NCBI GenBank assembly: GCA_019747705.1
Contig: JAIEQM010000013.1
Location: forward strand, 1 to 33,941
Direction: 5' to 3'
DNA: 33,941 nt
Origin: Chitinophagaceae bacterium
GTDB taxonomy: Bacteria; Bacteroidota; Bacteroidia; Chitinophagales; Chitinophagaceae
Shown here: piece by piece, positions 7,210 through 15,312 of the stretch
Layout: each line of letters begins with the position of its first letter
How positions within the stretch are numbered: the first letter of the stretch is position 1
Position numbers and translations under genes: made by a program
Notes under the pieces: model-generated
Databases searched by the model: none
What the model was told of the DNA's origin: nothing
The model's input: the letters and a program-made list of their open reading frames with translations, nothing else

Positions 7210-9264
7210 TTATTCTTTCAACGTTTCTGTTTTCCTGATTCCGATTCTGTAAAGTACAATACCCATCAAAGCAAAGAAGGCGATACCCAAAAAGAAATAG
7301 CCCTGTTCACTTAGTGCACCTGCAAGATTATGTTCCATGTTTACTGCTTTTAAAAAGTTTTGTGTGGCATCAGGCGCTGAAAGAAATGCAAGTAATACGC
7401 CTGCCAATGCTCCGCCTGCTACCAATCCTGTAGCAAATAGATTTCCTTTGCCCAAGTCTTCTTCTTCAGCAGAAAGTTCTTCGCCGCTTTTCTTTTTCTT
7501 CATATCCACCAAACCACGAATGGCGCCGCCGATAAAAATGGGTAAGGTGGTTGATAGTGGTAAATACAAACCCACAGCAAAACTCAGGGACTTAATTCCG
7601 CAGAGTTCCATCGTAATGGCAATAGCCACGCCTACTAATACAAACTGCCAGTCAAGGTTAAACGAAAGAATTCCTTTTACCAGTGTTGCCATCAAGGTTC
7701 CCTGTGGTGCAGGAAATTTATCAGTGCCAATGGCATGTTGTATGCCCTGTGCCAGCATTTCAGCACTGGGTTTATCCAGAATTTTGATGGTGGCACCAAT
7801 GGCAATAGATGAAACAACAGCGCCAATGAATAAAGCCAACTGCTGATACTTGGGCGTAGCGCCAACAATGTATCCTGTTTTCAAGTCCTGTGATGTAGCG
7901 CCTGCATTCGCAGCAGCTATACAGATCATACCACCTACAACAAGCGCCATAGGTTCATACACTTTACCGGTCCATCCCACCAAAATAAAAATCAAGCAGG
8001 TACCCATAAGTGTGGCAATGGTCATGCCGCTGATAGGATTGTTGGAAGAACCAATTAAACCCACAATGCGTGATGATACTGTAACAAAGAAAGCGCCGAA
8101 AATTACAACCAGTAATCCCAATAATAATTTACTTCCGATATTGTCACCCGGTACATTGGGTAATAATGCCATTACAATGATTAAGCCCAGACTGCCAAAA
8201 CCCACAATCTTAATATTCAAATCTCTTTCTGTTCGTTTTACTGCAACCGTGCCATCTTTCTGTTCTTTTAAAGATTGAATGCTTCCTTTAAATGAACTGA
8301 TGATTGTTGGAATAGTTTTTATGAGTGTAATAAAACCGCCTGCTGCTACTGCACCTGCGCCTATCTGCCTGATGTACGCACGGTAAATAGCAACCGAATA
8401 ATCATTGAATGAATGTGCAACAGGATCCCAACCGCCGGGACCACCTGCTTTATCCAAACCACTGAGATAACCCAGCTTTATCAACTGTGCAGCAATTACA
8501 TCCGGCGGCACCAAAGAGGCTAATAAAGGAGTAAATGCAAACCAGGCAATTACACCACCGGCAACAAGCACACCACTGATTTTGGGGCCGATGATATAGC
8601 CCACACCCATATACTCCGGTGTAATTTCGCCACTTACTTTTGCTGAAGGAAAAAATTTGTTTGCCTGTTTGGTCATGAAGTAAGGTGTTTCAGCAATTAC
8701 ATGAAACAGTTTTTGCAGAAACGCATAGGCAAATGCAAAGCCTAGACCCATGAACGCTGTCTTTGCAAAATCGCCGCCTTTTTCGCCCGCTTTTAAAACA
8801 CTGCCGCAGGCCGTGCCTTCAGGATAGGGAAGTACGCCATGTTCTTTTACAATGAGAGAACGCCGCAATGGAATCATCATAAGCGTTCCCAATATGCCGC
8901 CAAAAATGGCAAGTGTGAGAATGGTGAAGTAATTAAAAAATTCTTTGCTTTCTGCTGATGATAAAAACAAAAATCCCGGCAATGTAAATACCACACCGGC
9001 TGCAATACTTTCACCGGCGCTTCCGGTTGTTTGAATGATATTATTTTCAAGAATTGTGGTTTTGAGCAATGCCCTGCCAAGTGTAATGGCAATTACAGCA
9101 ATCGGTATAGAAGCACTTACGGTTAACCCGGCTTTTAAAGCGAGGTAAACGGTTGAGGCACCAAAAATAATTCCGAAAGCAGCACCCACCAGCACACTTT
9201 TTATGGTGAACTCGGGCATCTTGCTCTCATCGGGCACAAAAGGTTGAAATTTTTGTTCAGACAT
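7210..9264 (-). CDS. OPT family oligopeptide transporter
   Basis: The 684-residue protein is almost entirely hydrophobic, with about 14-16 membrane segments, fitting the OPT (oligopeptide transporter) superfamily. N-terminal sequence including FTIKSVLVGAAFGIIFGAST (19-38), then NNIIQTTGSAGESIAAGVVFTLP and a LPYPEGTACGSVLKAGE segment, is diagnostic of the bacterial OPT/YSL-like group. A charged cytoplasmic loop (KKKKSGEELSAEEEDLGKGN) lies before the last helices. Members import peptides or metal chelates with protons; the exact substrate cannot be told. The gene follows the POT gene on the same strand, but a strong terminator lies between them, so it probably has its own promoter in the short gap. 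The antisense reading frames at 7337-7846 and 7850-8278 are shadows of this gene. Confidence 0.9.
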   Translation of the reverse strand: MSEQKFQPFVPDESKMPEFTIKSVLVGAAFGIIFGASTVYLALKAGLTVSASIPIAVIAITLGRALLKTTILENNIIQTTGSAGESIAAGVVFTLPGFLFLSSAESKEFFNYFTILTLAIFGGILGTLMMIPLRRSLIVKEHGVLPYPEGTACGSVLKAGEKGGDFAKTAFMGLGFAFAYAFLQKLFHVIAETPYFMTKQANKFFPSAKVSGEITPEYMGVGYIIGPKISGVLVAGGVIAWFAFTPLLASLVPPDVIAAQLIKLGYLSGLDKAGGPGGWDPVAHSFNDYSVAIYRAYIRQIGAGAVAAGGFITLIKTIPTIISSFKGSIQSLKEQKDGTVAVKRTERDLNIKIVGFGSLGLIIVMALLPNVPGDNIGSKLLLGLLVVIFGAFFVTVSSRIVGLIGSSNNPISGMTIATLMGTCLIFILVGWTGKVYEPMALVVGGMICIAAANAGATSQDLKTGYIVGATPKYQQLALFIGAVVSSIAIGATIKILDKPSAEMLAQGIQHAIGTDKFPAPQGTLMATLVKGILSFNLDWQFVLVGVAIAITMELCGIKSLSFAVGLYLPLSTTLPIFIGGAIRGLVDMKKKKSGEELSAEEEDLGKGNLFATGLVAGGALAGVLLAFLSAPDATQNFLKAVNMEHNLAGALSEQGYFFLGIAFFALMGIVLYRIGIRKTETLKE

Positions 9265-9297
9265 ATGGCGTTGGTTTTGAAAAAGAAAGGTAATAAA

Positions 9298-9328
9298 AAA
9301 CCCCGATGAAAGAAGTTCAGCGGGGTTT
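9298..9328 (-). terminator. Rho-independent terminator after the POT gene
   Basis: Read on the minus strand, AAACCCCG (complement of 9321-9328) pairs with CGGGGTTT (complement of 9298-9305) around a 15-base loop, then TTTATTACC follows. It sits 20 bp past the stop codon of the POT transporter and 34 bp before the OPT start codon, so it separates the two transport genes into different transcripts. Confidence 0.82.
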
Positions 9329-9347
9329 GGTTGAAATACTTCAGGGT

Positions 9348-10865
9348 TTATTTCTGAAATTCTTCCGTATGCATCATTTTCTGCAGTCTTTTCGTTAAGC
9401 CAAACAAAATAAGCGAAGCAACTCCGGCCATTACAAAAAACAAAAGAAAGAAATCGTAATTATTACTCATTGAGTAACCAAGGAAATGTGTTGTTTTGCC
9501 ATCAGGATACAAAGCGCTCAATACACCTGCCAGTTTATTTGCAAATGCATTAGCAAGAAACCAAACTGCCATTAACAGCGATGCATATTTAAACGGAGCC
9601 AGCTTGTTTACTAATGACAAACCAATTGGTGATAAACAAAGTTCACCCCATGTGTGCAAGGCATACATTCCAGTGAGCCATATCATACTTACTTTAATAC
9701 CTGTGCCAACATCTTTCACACCAATAGCAATCCACAAATAACCGATTGCCAACAACATTAAACCAATTGCCATTTTTGTGGGCGAAGAAGGTTCTTTCTT
9801 CCCCAGTTTTAACCACAACCATGCAAATACCGGTGCAAAAACAACCACAAATACTGAGTTTAATGATTGAAACCAACTGGCAGGTACTGTAAAAAATCCT
9901 AAATCTCTTTGTGTTTGTTCATCAGCAAAAAACGTAAGTGAAGCGCCAGCCTGCTCAAACGCACTCCAAAAGAATATCACAAAAAAGGAAACAATAAAAA
10001 TTACGGTGATTCTTTCCTTTTCAACTTTGGATAAAGTTGTATCTGAAAAAATCATAAAAGCAATGGTGAGTGCTGCTGCAATAAGCAGGTACGTAAGATA
10101 ACTGAACACTTTTGCATCAACATACAATAACCCAATTGCTAAACTTGAAAAAGCAGCCAGACCCAAAATCATAGCAATGGGTTTTACCCAAACAACCGGG
10201 GCGTTTGGAGGCGTTAATCCCAATACTTTGTTATCAGGCCCTTTCACATACTTATGATGAAAAAGTAATTGCACAATCACACTAATGGTCATAGCAATAC
10301 CACCTGCAAGAAATGCCCATTTAAAATCTGCAGGATCACCCGTGTCACCCACCAATCCGCAAATGAAAGGGCCAATAGCGCCACCCACATTGATGCCCAT
10401 ATAAAAAATGGTATAAGCAGGATCAATACGTCTGTCGCCTTTGGGATATAATTGCCCCACCAATGATGAAATGTTCGGCTTAAAAAATCCATTACCTGCA
10501 ATCATCAATCCCAAACCCGAAAAGAAAAAAATTGTTGACAGGTCAGGTGATGATGCATAAGTTGAACCGCAGAAAAACAAAATGAATTCGCCCAGCGCCA
10601 TTACAATTCCGCCTGCAATAATGGAGCGTTGATTGCCCCAGTATCTGTCTGCCACAAAACCACCAATAAGCGGCGTTAAATAAACAAGGCTTGTGTAGCT
10701 GCCATAAAGGTTGGAAGCAAACGCTTTGTCAAACATGAGTGCTTTGGTCATAAATAAAACCAATACAGCACGCATACCGTAATAGTTAAAACGCTCCCAC
10801 ATTTCAGTTCCAAATAAAATCCAAAGACCGGTGGGGTGCCCTTTTTCAGAAACAGATTGACTCAT
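9348..10865 (-). CDS. POT/PTR2 family proton-dependent di-/tripeptide transporter
   Basis: The 505-residue major-facilitator protein has about 12-14 membrane segments. The diagnostic POT motif ExxERFxYYG is at 21-30 (Glu21, Glu24, Arg25, Tyr29, Gly30). The PTR2 signature GGFVADRYWGNQRSI is in the loop after helix 2, and FYMGINVGGAIGPFICG marks helix 5. POT carriers import di- and tripeptides with protons through the inner membrane, and these motifs carry the residues for proton coupling and peptide binding. It is divergent from purD across 162 bp and is followed by a terminator. Pairing with the OPT carrier suggests a peptide-scavenging lifestyle. Confidence 0.94.
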   Translation of the reverse strand: MSQSVSEKGHPTGLWILFGTEMWERFNYYGMRAVLVLFMTKALMFDKAFASNLYGSYTSLVYLTPLIGGFVADRYWGNQRSIIAGGIVMALGEFILFFCGSTYASSPDLSTIFFFSGLGLMIAGNGFFKPNISSLVGQLYPKGDRRIDPAYTIFYMGINVGGAIGPFICGLVGDTGDPADFKWAFLAGGIAMTISVIVQLLFHHKYVKGPDNKVLGLTPPNAPVVWVKPIAMILGLAAFSSLAIGLLYVDAKVFSYLTYLLIAAALTIAFMIFSDTTLSKVEKERITVIFIVSFFVIFFWSAFEQAGASLTFFADEQTQRDLGFFTVPASWFQSLNSVFVVVFAPVFAWLWLKLGKKEPSSPTKMAIGLMLLAIGYLWIAIGVKDVGTGIKVSMIWLTGMYALHTWGELCLSPIGLSLVNKLAPFKYASLLMAVWFLANAFANKLAGVLSALYPDGKTTHFLGYSMSNNYDFFLLFFVMAGVASLILFGLTKRLQKMMHTEEFQK

Positions 10866-11027
10866 ACAATTGATTTAAGTTGTTGGTAAGTGAACGTCCG
10901 AAAGTAATGATTAATTCACAACTTCAAAATCAATGACCGTTATTTAAAAGGCAGGCATTTGATAAACGGTTGCTGTTTGTGTAAAGCCTGTTTATAAATT
11001 CGCAGGCTTAAACCTTATCTTGCAATT

Positions 11028-12329
11028 ATGAATATCCTGTTACTCGGTTCAGGCGGCAGGGAGCATGCTTTGGCCTGGAAAATTTCTCAAAGCCCTTTAT
11101 GTTCTCAGTTATTTATTGCACCCGGCAATACCGGCACTGCACAATGCGGCACCAATGTTTCAATTAAAGCCGGAAAGGATTTTCAACCACTTGAGAATTT
11201 TTGCCGTGATAATAAAGTGCAGATGATTGTTGCGGGGCCCGAAGATCCATTGGTAAACGGCGTGTATGATTATTTTAAAGCAGCTCATATTGCCAATCCC
11301 TTTGGCGAAGGATGGCTGGGGGTTATTGGCCCCAGTGCTTATGCTGCTCAACTGGAAGGCAGTAAGACTTTTGCCAAACAGTTTATGCAGAGGCATCATA
11401 TACCCACTGCTTCTTACAGAGAGTTTTCACTGGAGAATTTTGAAGAAGGAAAACATTATGTACAGAAGCAACCGCTTCCTGTGGTGTTAAAAGCGGATGG
11501 CCTGGCAGCAGGCAAGGGGGTAATCATTTGCCAGAGTTATATTGAAGCCGTTACAGAATATGAAATGATGCTGCAGCATTCCAAGTTTGGAGAAGCAAGT
11601 AAAAAAGTGGTGGTGGAAGAATTTTTAAAAGGCATTGAACTGAGTGTTTTTGTGTTAACGGACGGAAGCAATTATGTAATCCTTCCCGAAGCAAAAGATT
11701 ACAAACGTATTGGTGAAGGGGATATGGGTTTAAATACCGGCGGTATGGGTGCCGTAAGCCCTGTGCCTTTTGCTGATGATGTGTTTATGAAAAAAGTGAT
11801 AGAAAGGGTAGTGGAGCCCACCATCAATGGATTGAAACAGGAGCGGATTGAATACAAAGGTTTTATTTTTATCGGGTTGATAAAAGTGGGAGATGAACCT
11901 TTTGTAATTGAATACAACTGCCGTATGGGCGACCCCGAAACTGAAGTAGTAATGCCAAGACTTAAAACAGACCTCGTAGAACTCCTGGTGGCTGCTGCTA
12001 AAAGCGAATTAAAAGGAATAAAAGTGGAACAGGATCCCCGTTTTGCAGTAACGGTTGTGGCAGTGAGTGGTGGTTATCCCGGCGATTTTCTGAAAGGATA
12101 TGAAATTGACGGATTAGATCAGGCTACAGGCTCTTCACTGGTGTTTCATGCCGGTACTGCTGTTGAAAATGGTAAAATTGTAACCAATGGAGGAAGGGTA
12201 TTAACGGTAACCTCATTTGGAAACTCCGTTGCTGAAGCGGCTGATTACTCCAGGCACATCCTCAACGGCATCAGTTATAAGAAAATGTATTTCCGGAAAG
12301 ATATTGGATGGGAGTTTGAAACTTCTTAA
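11028..12329 (+). CDS. purD: Phosphoribosylamine--glycine ligase (GAR synthetase)
   Basis: The 433-residue ATP-grasp enzyme has the full PurD plan. The N-terminal domain has ILLLGSGGREHALAWKI (3-19) and GPEDPLVNGVYD (about 70-81). The ATP-grasp part has LKADGLAAGKGVIIC (about 152-166). PEAKDYKRIGEGDMGLNTGG, then the metal-binding EYNCRMGDPETE, follow. It joins phosphoribosylamine and glycine using ATP in step two of purine synthesis. The length equals the usual 420-435 residues and no key motif is missing. It is not next to other pur genes here, which is ordinary for Bacteroidota. A TTATCTTG sequence about 5 bp before the start codon may be part of a promoter. The distance to mreB (452 bp) argues against co-transcription. 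Confidence 0.96.
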   Translation: MNILLLGSGGREHALAWKISQSPLCSQLFIAPGNTGTAQCGTNVSIKAGKDFQPLENFCRDNKVQMIVAGPEDPLVNGVYDYFKAAHIANPFGEGWLGVIGPSAYAAQLEGSKTFAKQFMQRHHIPTASYREFSLENFEEGKHYVQKQPLPVVLKADGLAAGKGVIICQSYIEAVTEYEMMLQHSKFGEASKKVVVEEFLKGIELSVFVLTDGSNYVILPEAKDYKRIGEGDMGLNTGGMGAVSPVPFADDVFMKKVIERVVEPTINGLKQERIEYKGFIFIGLIKVGDEPFVIEYNCRMGDPETEVVMPRLKTDLVELLVAAAKSELKGIKVEQDPRFAVTVVAVSGGYPGDFLKGYEIDGLDQATGSSLVFHAGTAVENGKIVTNGGRVLTVTSFGNSVAEAADYSRHILNGISYKKMYFRKDIGWEFETS

Positions 12330-12426
12330 CCGCAGCAAAAATTACTTACCAGCCTTCATGATTTTATACTCTCTGATTCATGCTTTATTTCTTTTGCAAC
12401 ATTGGAAACAGAACCTCAACTGGTGC

Positions 12427-12524
12427 GATACTTCGGCTTTGCTCAGTATCCCGCAATTGCGGGACCACGCTTTGCTGCTATGAAAAACGGAACGATGAAA
12501 CGAGCGTGGCAAAAACGCCGCCAC
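12427..12524 (+). repeat. Nested palindromic intergenic repeat element
   Basis: Three inverted pairs follow one another. GATACT (12427-12432) pairs with AGTATC (12445-12450). TCCCGCAATTGCGGGA (12449-12464) is a perfect 16-bp palindrome. CCACGCT (12465-12471) pairs with AGCGTGG (12503-12509). A further GTGGC (12506-12510) pairs with GCCAC (12520-12524). The segment CTTCGGCTTTGCTCAG resembles the CTTCGACTTCGCTCAG-like sequences that I recall as common between genes in Bacteroidota. It is probably a dispersed non-coding repeat (REP-like). Confidence 0.6.
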
Positions 12525-12748
12525 AACTTCCTGCTGCCGGTAACAAAAATGCTGTTCTTCAAATTAAATCAGGGTATGTTGTGAGCCATCAAAGACGGTA
12601 ACAGTGCCTTGTTTTTGCTTCGGTTTTTTTCATTGTGAAAATCAAAACACATCAAAGTAATCTCACTTCGTAAAAAAAACTTTTAAAAATCTTTTGCTGG
12701 CAGGGTTTTCGCTTTGTTAATTCAAATTATTTCACTCACATTTGCAAA

Positions 12749-12756
12749 TACATTTG
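12749..12756 (+). promoter_or_regulatory. Candidate -7 promoter box for the mre operon
   Basis: TACATTTG matches the Bacteroidota sigma-ABfr -7 consensus TAnnTTTG exactly and lies 25 bp before the mreB start codon. No clear -33 TTTG was found at the usual spacing, so support rests on one box and its position. Confidence 0.45.
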
Positions 12757-12781
12757 CTAATTTAATTTTCCTCTATACAAA

Positions 12782-13810
12782 ATGGGACTTTTCAATTTTT
12801 TTACGCAGGACATTGCCATTGACCTTGGCACTGCCAATACCCTCATTATTCATAATGATGAGATTGTAGTGAACGAACCTTCTATTGTGGCGCTGGACCG
12901 GAACAATCCAAAGAATGTGCTGGCGGTGGGCAAAAAGGCATTGATGATGCATGAAAAAACCCATGAGAGCATCCGTACTGTGCGCCCCTTGAAAGATGGT
13001 GTAATTGCCGATTTCAATTCAGCCGAACTCATGATCCGGGAACTCATTAAACTTGTTTACAACAAAAAGCCCTTATTCGCCCCCAAATGGCGGATGATGA
13101 TTTGCATACCCAGCAGTATTACTGAAGTGGAAAAACGTGCTGTACGTGACAGTGCCGAGCAGGCTGGCGCACAGGAAGTGTACCTGTTGCATGAACCCAT
13201 GGCTGCGGCACTCGGTATTGGTATTGATGTGGAAGAGCCGGTGGGCAATATGATTGTAGATATTGGGGGTGGAACCACTGGTATCACAGTTATTGCACTC
13301 GCTGGCATTGTATGTGATCAGAGTATAAGAATTGCGGGTGATGAGTTTACGGCAGATATTATGGAAGCATTACGCCGTTATCACAGCTTATTAATTGGTG
13401 AACGTACAGCCGAGCAAATCAAAATTCAGATCGGAAGCGCTATGAAAGAGCTGGATAATCCACCCGATGATATTCCTGTAAACGGGCGTGACCTTGTAAC
13501 CGGCATCCCCAAACAAATTATGGTGAGCTACCAGGAAATTGCAGAAGCGTTGGATAAAAGCATTTTCAAAATTGAAGAAGCCATATTAAAAGCGCTGGAG
13601 ATGACACCTCCTGAGCTGGCTGCCGATATTTACCGCCGTGGTATTTACATTACCGGTGGGGGCGCCTTACTGCGTGGGTTAGATAAACGTTTAACTCAAA
13701 AAATAAAACTGCCTGTGCATATTGCTGATGATCCGCTTAAGAGTGTGGTTCGGGGTACAGGTATTGCTTTAAAAAATTATAACCGCTATCCGTTTGTGAT
13801 GCGTAACTGA
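12782..13810 (+). CDS. mreB: Rod shape-determining protein MreB
   Basis: The 342-residue actin-like ATPase has the N-terminal phosphate-1 loop IDLGTANTLI (13-22) and the phosphate-2 loop VDIGGGTTGITVIAL (near 159-173). The adenosine-binding segment ITGGGALLRGL lies near 305. Its FNFFTQDIAIDLGT start is typical of MreB, whose N-terminal residues bind the inner membrane. MreB filaments guide the elongasome that adds side-wall peptidoglycan. The length is standard. It is the first gene of mreB-mreC-mreD-mrdA-rodA on one strand, and the 96-bp gap to mreC holds an inverted repeat but no strong terminator. Confidence 0.97.
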   Translation: MGLFNFFTQDIAIDLGTANTLIIHNDEIVVNEPSIVALDRNNPKNVLAVGKKALMMHEKTHESIRTVRPLKDGVIADFNSAELMIRELIKLVYNKKPLFAPKWRMMICIPSSITEVEKRAVRDSAEQAGAQEVYLLHEPMAAALGIGIDVEEPVGNMIVDIGGGTTGITVIALAGIVCDQSIRIAGDEFTADIMEALRRYHSLLIGERTAEQIKIQIGSAMKELDNPPDDIPVNGRDLVTGIPKQIMVSYQEIAEALDKSIFKIEEAILKALEMTPPELAADIYRRGIYITGGGALLRGLDKRLTQKIKLPVHIADDPLKSVVRGTGIALKNYNRYPFVMRN

Positions 13811-13818
13811 TAGTGTAT

Positions 13819-13889
13819 GGTTTAATGGTTTAATGGTGTGGTAATTTTTATTGCTATTGTCAACCTTTAAACCTTTGAACTTTTAAACC
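13819..13889 (+). repeat. Paired inverted repeats in the mreB-mreC spacer
   Basis: GGTTTAA occurs at 13819-13825 and 13827-13833. Its complement TTAAACC occurs at 13867-13873 and 13883-13889. The two copies on each side can pair in alternative registers. The element fills the intergenic gap and is followed by CTTTTCAAC rather than a clean T-run, so it is more likely a dispersed spacer repeat or mRNA-stability hairpin than a terminator. Confidence 0.55.
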
Positions 13890-13906
13890 TTTTCAACTTT
13901 TTTCTT

Positions 13907-14758
13907 GTGCGAAATCTTTTCGCTTTTATCCGCAGGTATTCCGTTTTATTGTTCTTCCTGGTGCTGGAGGGAGTGAGCATCAGCCTTCTCGTTAGCTATA
14001 ATAAATTTCACCAGGCAGCTTATATGGATGCAGCAGGAGAAATTACCGGCAGTTTGCAAACACAATATGCAAGTGTTGAAAATTATTTCCATCTTAAAAA
14101 AGAAAATCAGGATTTACGCAGAAGATTGAACGAACTGCAAAACCGCTTGCCTGAAAATTTTCAGGGCGCTGATACCGCCCAAAGAGTTATAACAGATTCT
14201 ATTCCTGTTGATACAAGCGGTGAACGCAGGCGTTACATATACATGGATGCACAGGTAGTGAACAACAGCATTTCGCAACCTAATAATTATATCACCCTTC
14301 ACCGTGGAAGCAGGCAGGGTGTTGAGAAGGACATGGTAGTAGTGGGGCCCAATGGTGTGGTAGGTGTGGTGCTGGATGTAACAGAAAACTTTTCAACTGT
14401 TATGAGTATGCTGCACAAGCAAAGCCGTATCAGTGCCCGTTTAAAGAAAACAGGTGAAAGCGGGAGAATAGAATGGGATGGCGCTGTGGCCAACCGTGTT
14501 CAGTTAAAAGATATTCCCAAGAGTGTAAAAGTACAGGCGGGCGATACCGTACTCACCAGCCAGTATTCTGATTTTCCTCCGGGGGTAATGATTGGTGTTA
14601 TTGAAAAAGTGATTCCTGAAAAGAGCGCCAATAATTATTTGCTGCAGTTAAAAACATCTACTGATTTCAGCCGTTTGCAAAATGTATTTGTAGTCAAAAA
14701 TCTGCAGCGTAATGAGCAGAAGGAACTGGAACAGCGGATACAACAGAAAAAGAAATGA
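13907..14758 (+). CDS. mreC: Rod shape-determining protein MreC
   Basis: The 283-residue bitopic protein has a short cytoplasmic N-terminus, one membrane helix (about 11-31), a coiled coil (about 65-90, including ENQDLRRRLNELQNRL) and a periplasmic beta domain with GPNGVVGVV (near 145-153). MreC scaffolds the elongasome and activates PBP2. The start codon is GTG at 13907. The first in-frame ATG lies after the membrane helix and would remove it, so GTG is preferred. The stop codon overlaps the mreD start (ATGA at 14755-14758), pointing to translational coupling. A short basic tail (QKKK) closes the protein. Confidence 0.93.
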   Translation: MRNLFAFIRRYSVLLFFLVLEGVSISLLVSYNKFHQAAYMDAAGEITGSLQTQYASVENYFHLKKENQDLRRRLNELQNRLPENFQGADTAQRVITDSIPVDTSGERRRYIYMDAQVVNNSISQPNNYITLHRGSRQGVEKDMVVVGPNGVVGVVLDVTENFSTVMSMLHKQSRISARLKKTGESGRIEWDGAVANRVQLKDIPKSVKVQAGDTVLTSQYSDFPPGVMIGVIEKVIPEKSANNYLLQLKTSTDFSRLQNVFVVKNLQRNEQKELEQRIQQKKK

Positions 14759-15285
14759 GCAGCCTCTTAAAATATATCGTCAGGTTTTTATTACTGATAC
14801 TCACGCAGGTATTTGTACTGAATCATATACCGCCACTGCATCAGTATATAACACCCTTGCTTTATTTTGTTTTTATTTTATGGCTGCCGTTTAATACCGG
14901 AAGGAGTGCATTATTGGTCATTTCTTTTCTTACCGGTCTTACGGTGGATTTGTTTACAGTAACGCCCGGCATGCATGCCGCTGCCTGTGTACTCATTGGT
15001 TATGTGCGGCCTTTTATCATTAACATTATTGTGCCGCAGCAGGGAGCTGAGTTTAACTACCGGGAGCCAAGTGCCATTAGCCTGGGCAATGTGCAGTATA
15101 TTATTTATGTATCTGTGCTTACTTTATTGCATCATGGCATGTTGTTTACGGTACAGGCATTTCAGTTTGGAAATATTTTATACATTCTTTTGAAAACGCT
15201 GGGTTCCTGTATTATCAGTTTTCTGTTAATTTTAATTGTTGAACTTGTTTTTACACGCAAACAAAAATTTATCACCAATACCTGA
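14755..15285 (+). CDS. mreD: Rod shape-determining membrane protein MreD
   Basis: The 176-residue hydrophobic protein has about five membrane segments. Conservation in MreD is low, but the FLTGLTVDLFTVTPGMHAAAC segment (residues 59-79) matches the GllxDlf-PG--a pattern of the family. Identification also rests on its position between mreC and PBP2. MreD is an inner-membrane part of the elongasome. The gene overlaps mreC by four bases and lies 27 bp before mrdA, so the genes are almost certainly co-transcribed. Confidence 0.88.
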   Translation: MSSLLKYIVRFLLLILTQVFVLNHIPPLHQYITPLLYFVFILWLPFNTGRSALLVISFLTGLTVDLFTVTPGMHAAACVLIGYVRPFIINIIVPQQGAEFNYREPSAISLGNVQYIIYVSVLTLLHHGMLFTVQAFQFGNILYILLKTLGSCIISFLLILIVELVFTRKQKFITNT

Positions 15286-15312
15286 TATACGTTCTGAAAA
15301 ACCAGTAAGGCC

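Larger units (their letters stand above)
12330..12781 (+). other. 452-bp gene-free region between purD and mreB
   Basis: No convincing gene is present. Several open frames of 60-90 codons overlap here, but they lack family features and look like the by-product of a structured repeat. The region contains the nested palindromes described separately (12427-12524) and a T-rich stretch before mreB. No tRNA or recognisable riboswitch was seen. Confidence 0.7.

Noticed and set aside
7337..8278. Two long open frames (169 and 142 codons) antisense to the OPT gene
   Set aside because: They lie wholly within a clear OPT coding sequence; the products are low-complexity Ala/Pro/Thr-rich and match no family.
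12217..12601. Overlapping 60-88 codon frames after purD
   Set aside because: They overlap each other in different frames, have no family features, and run through the palindromic repeat.
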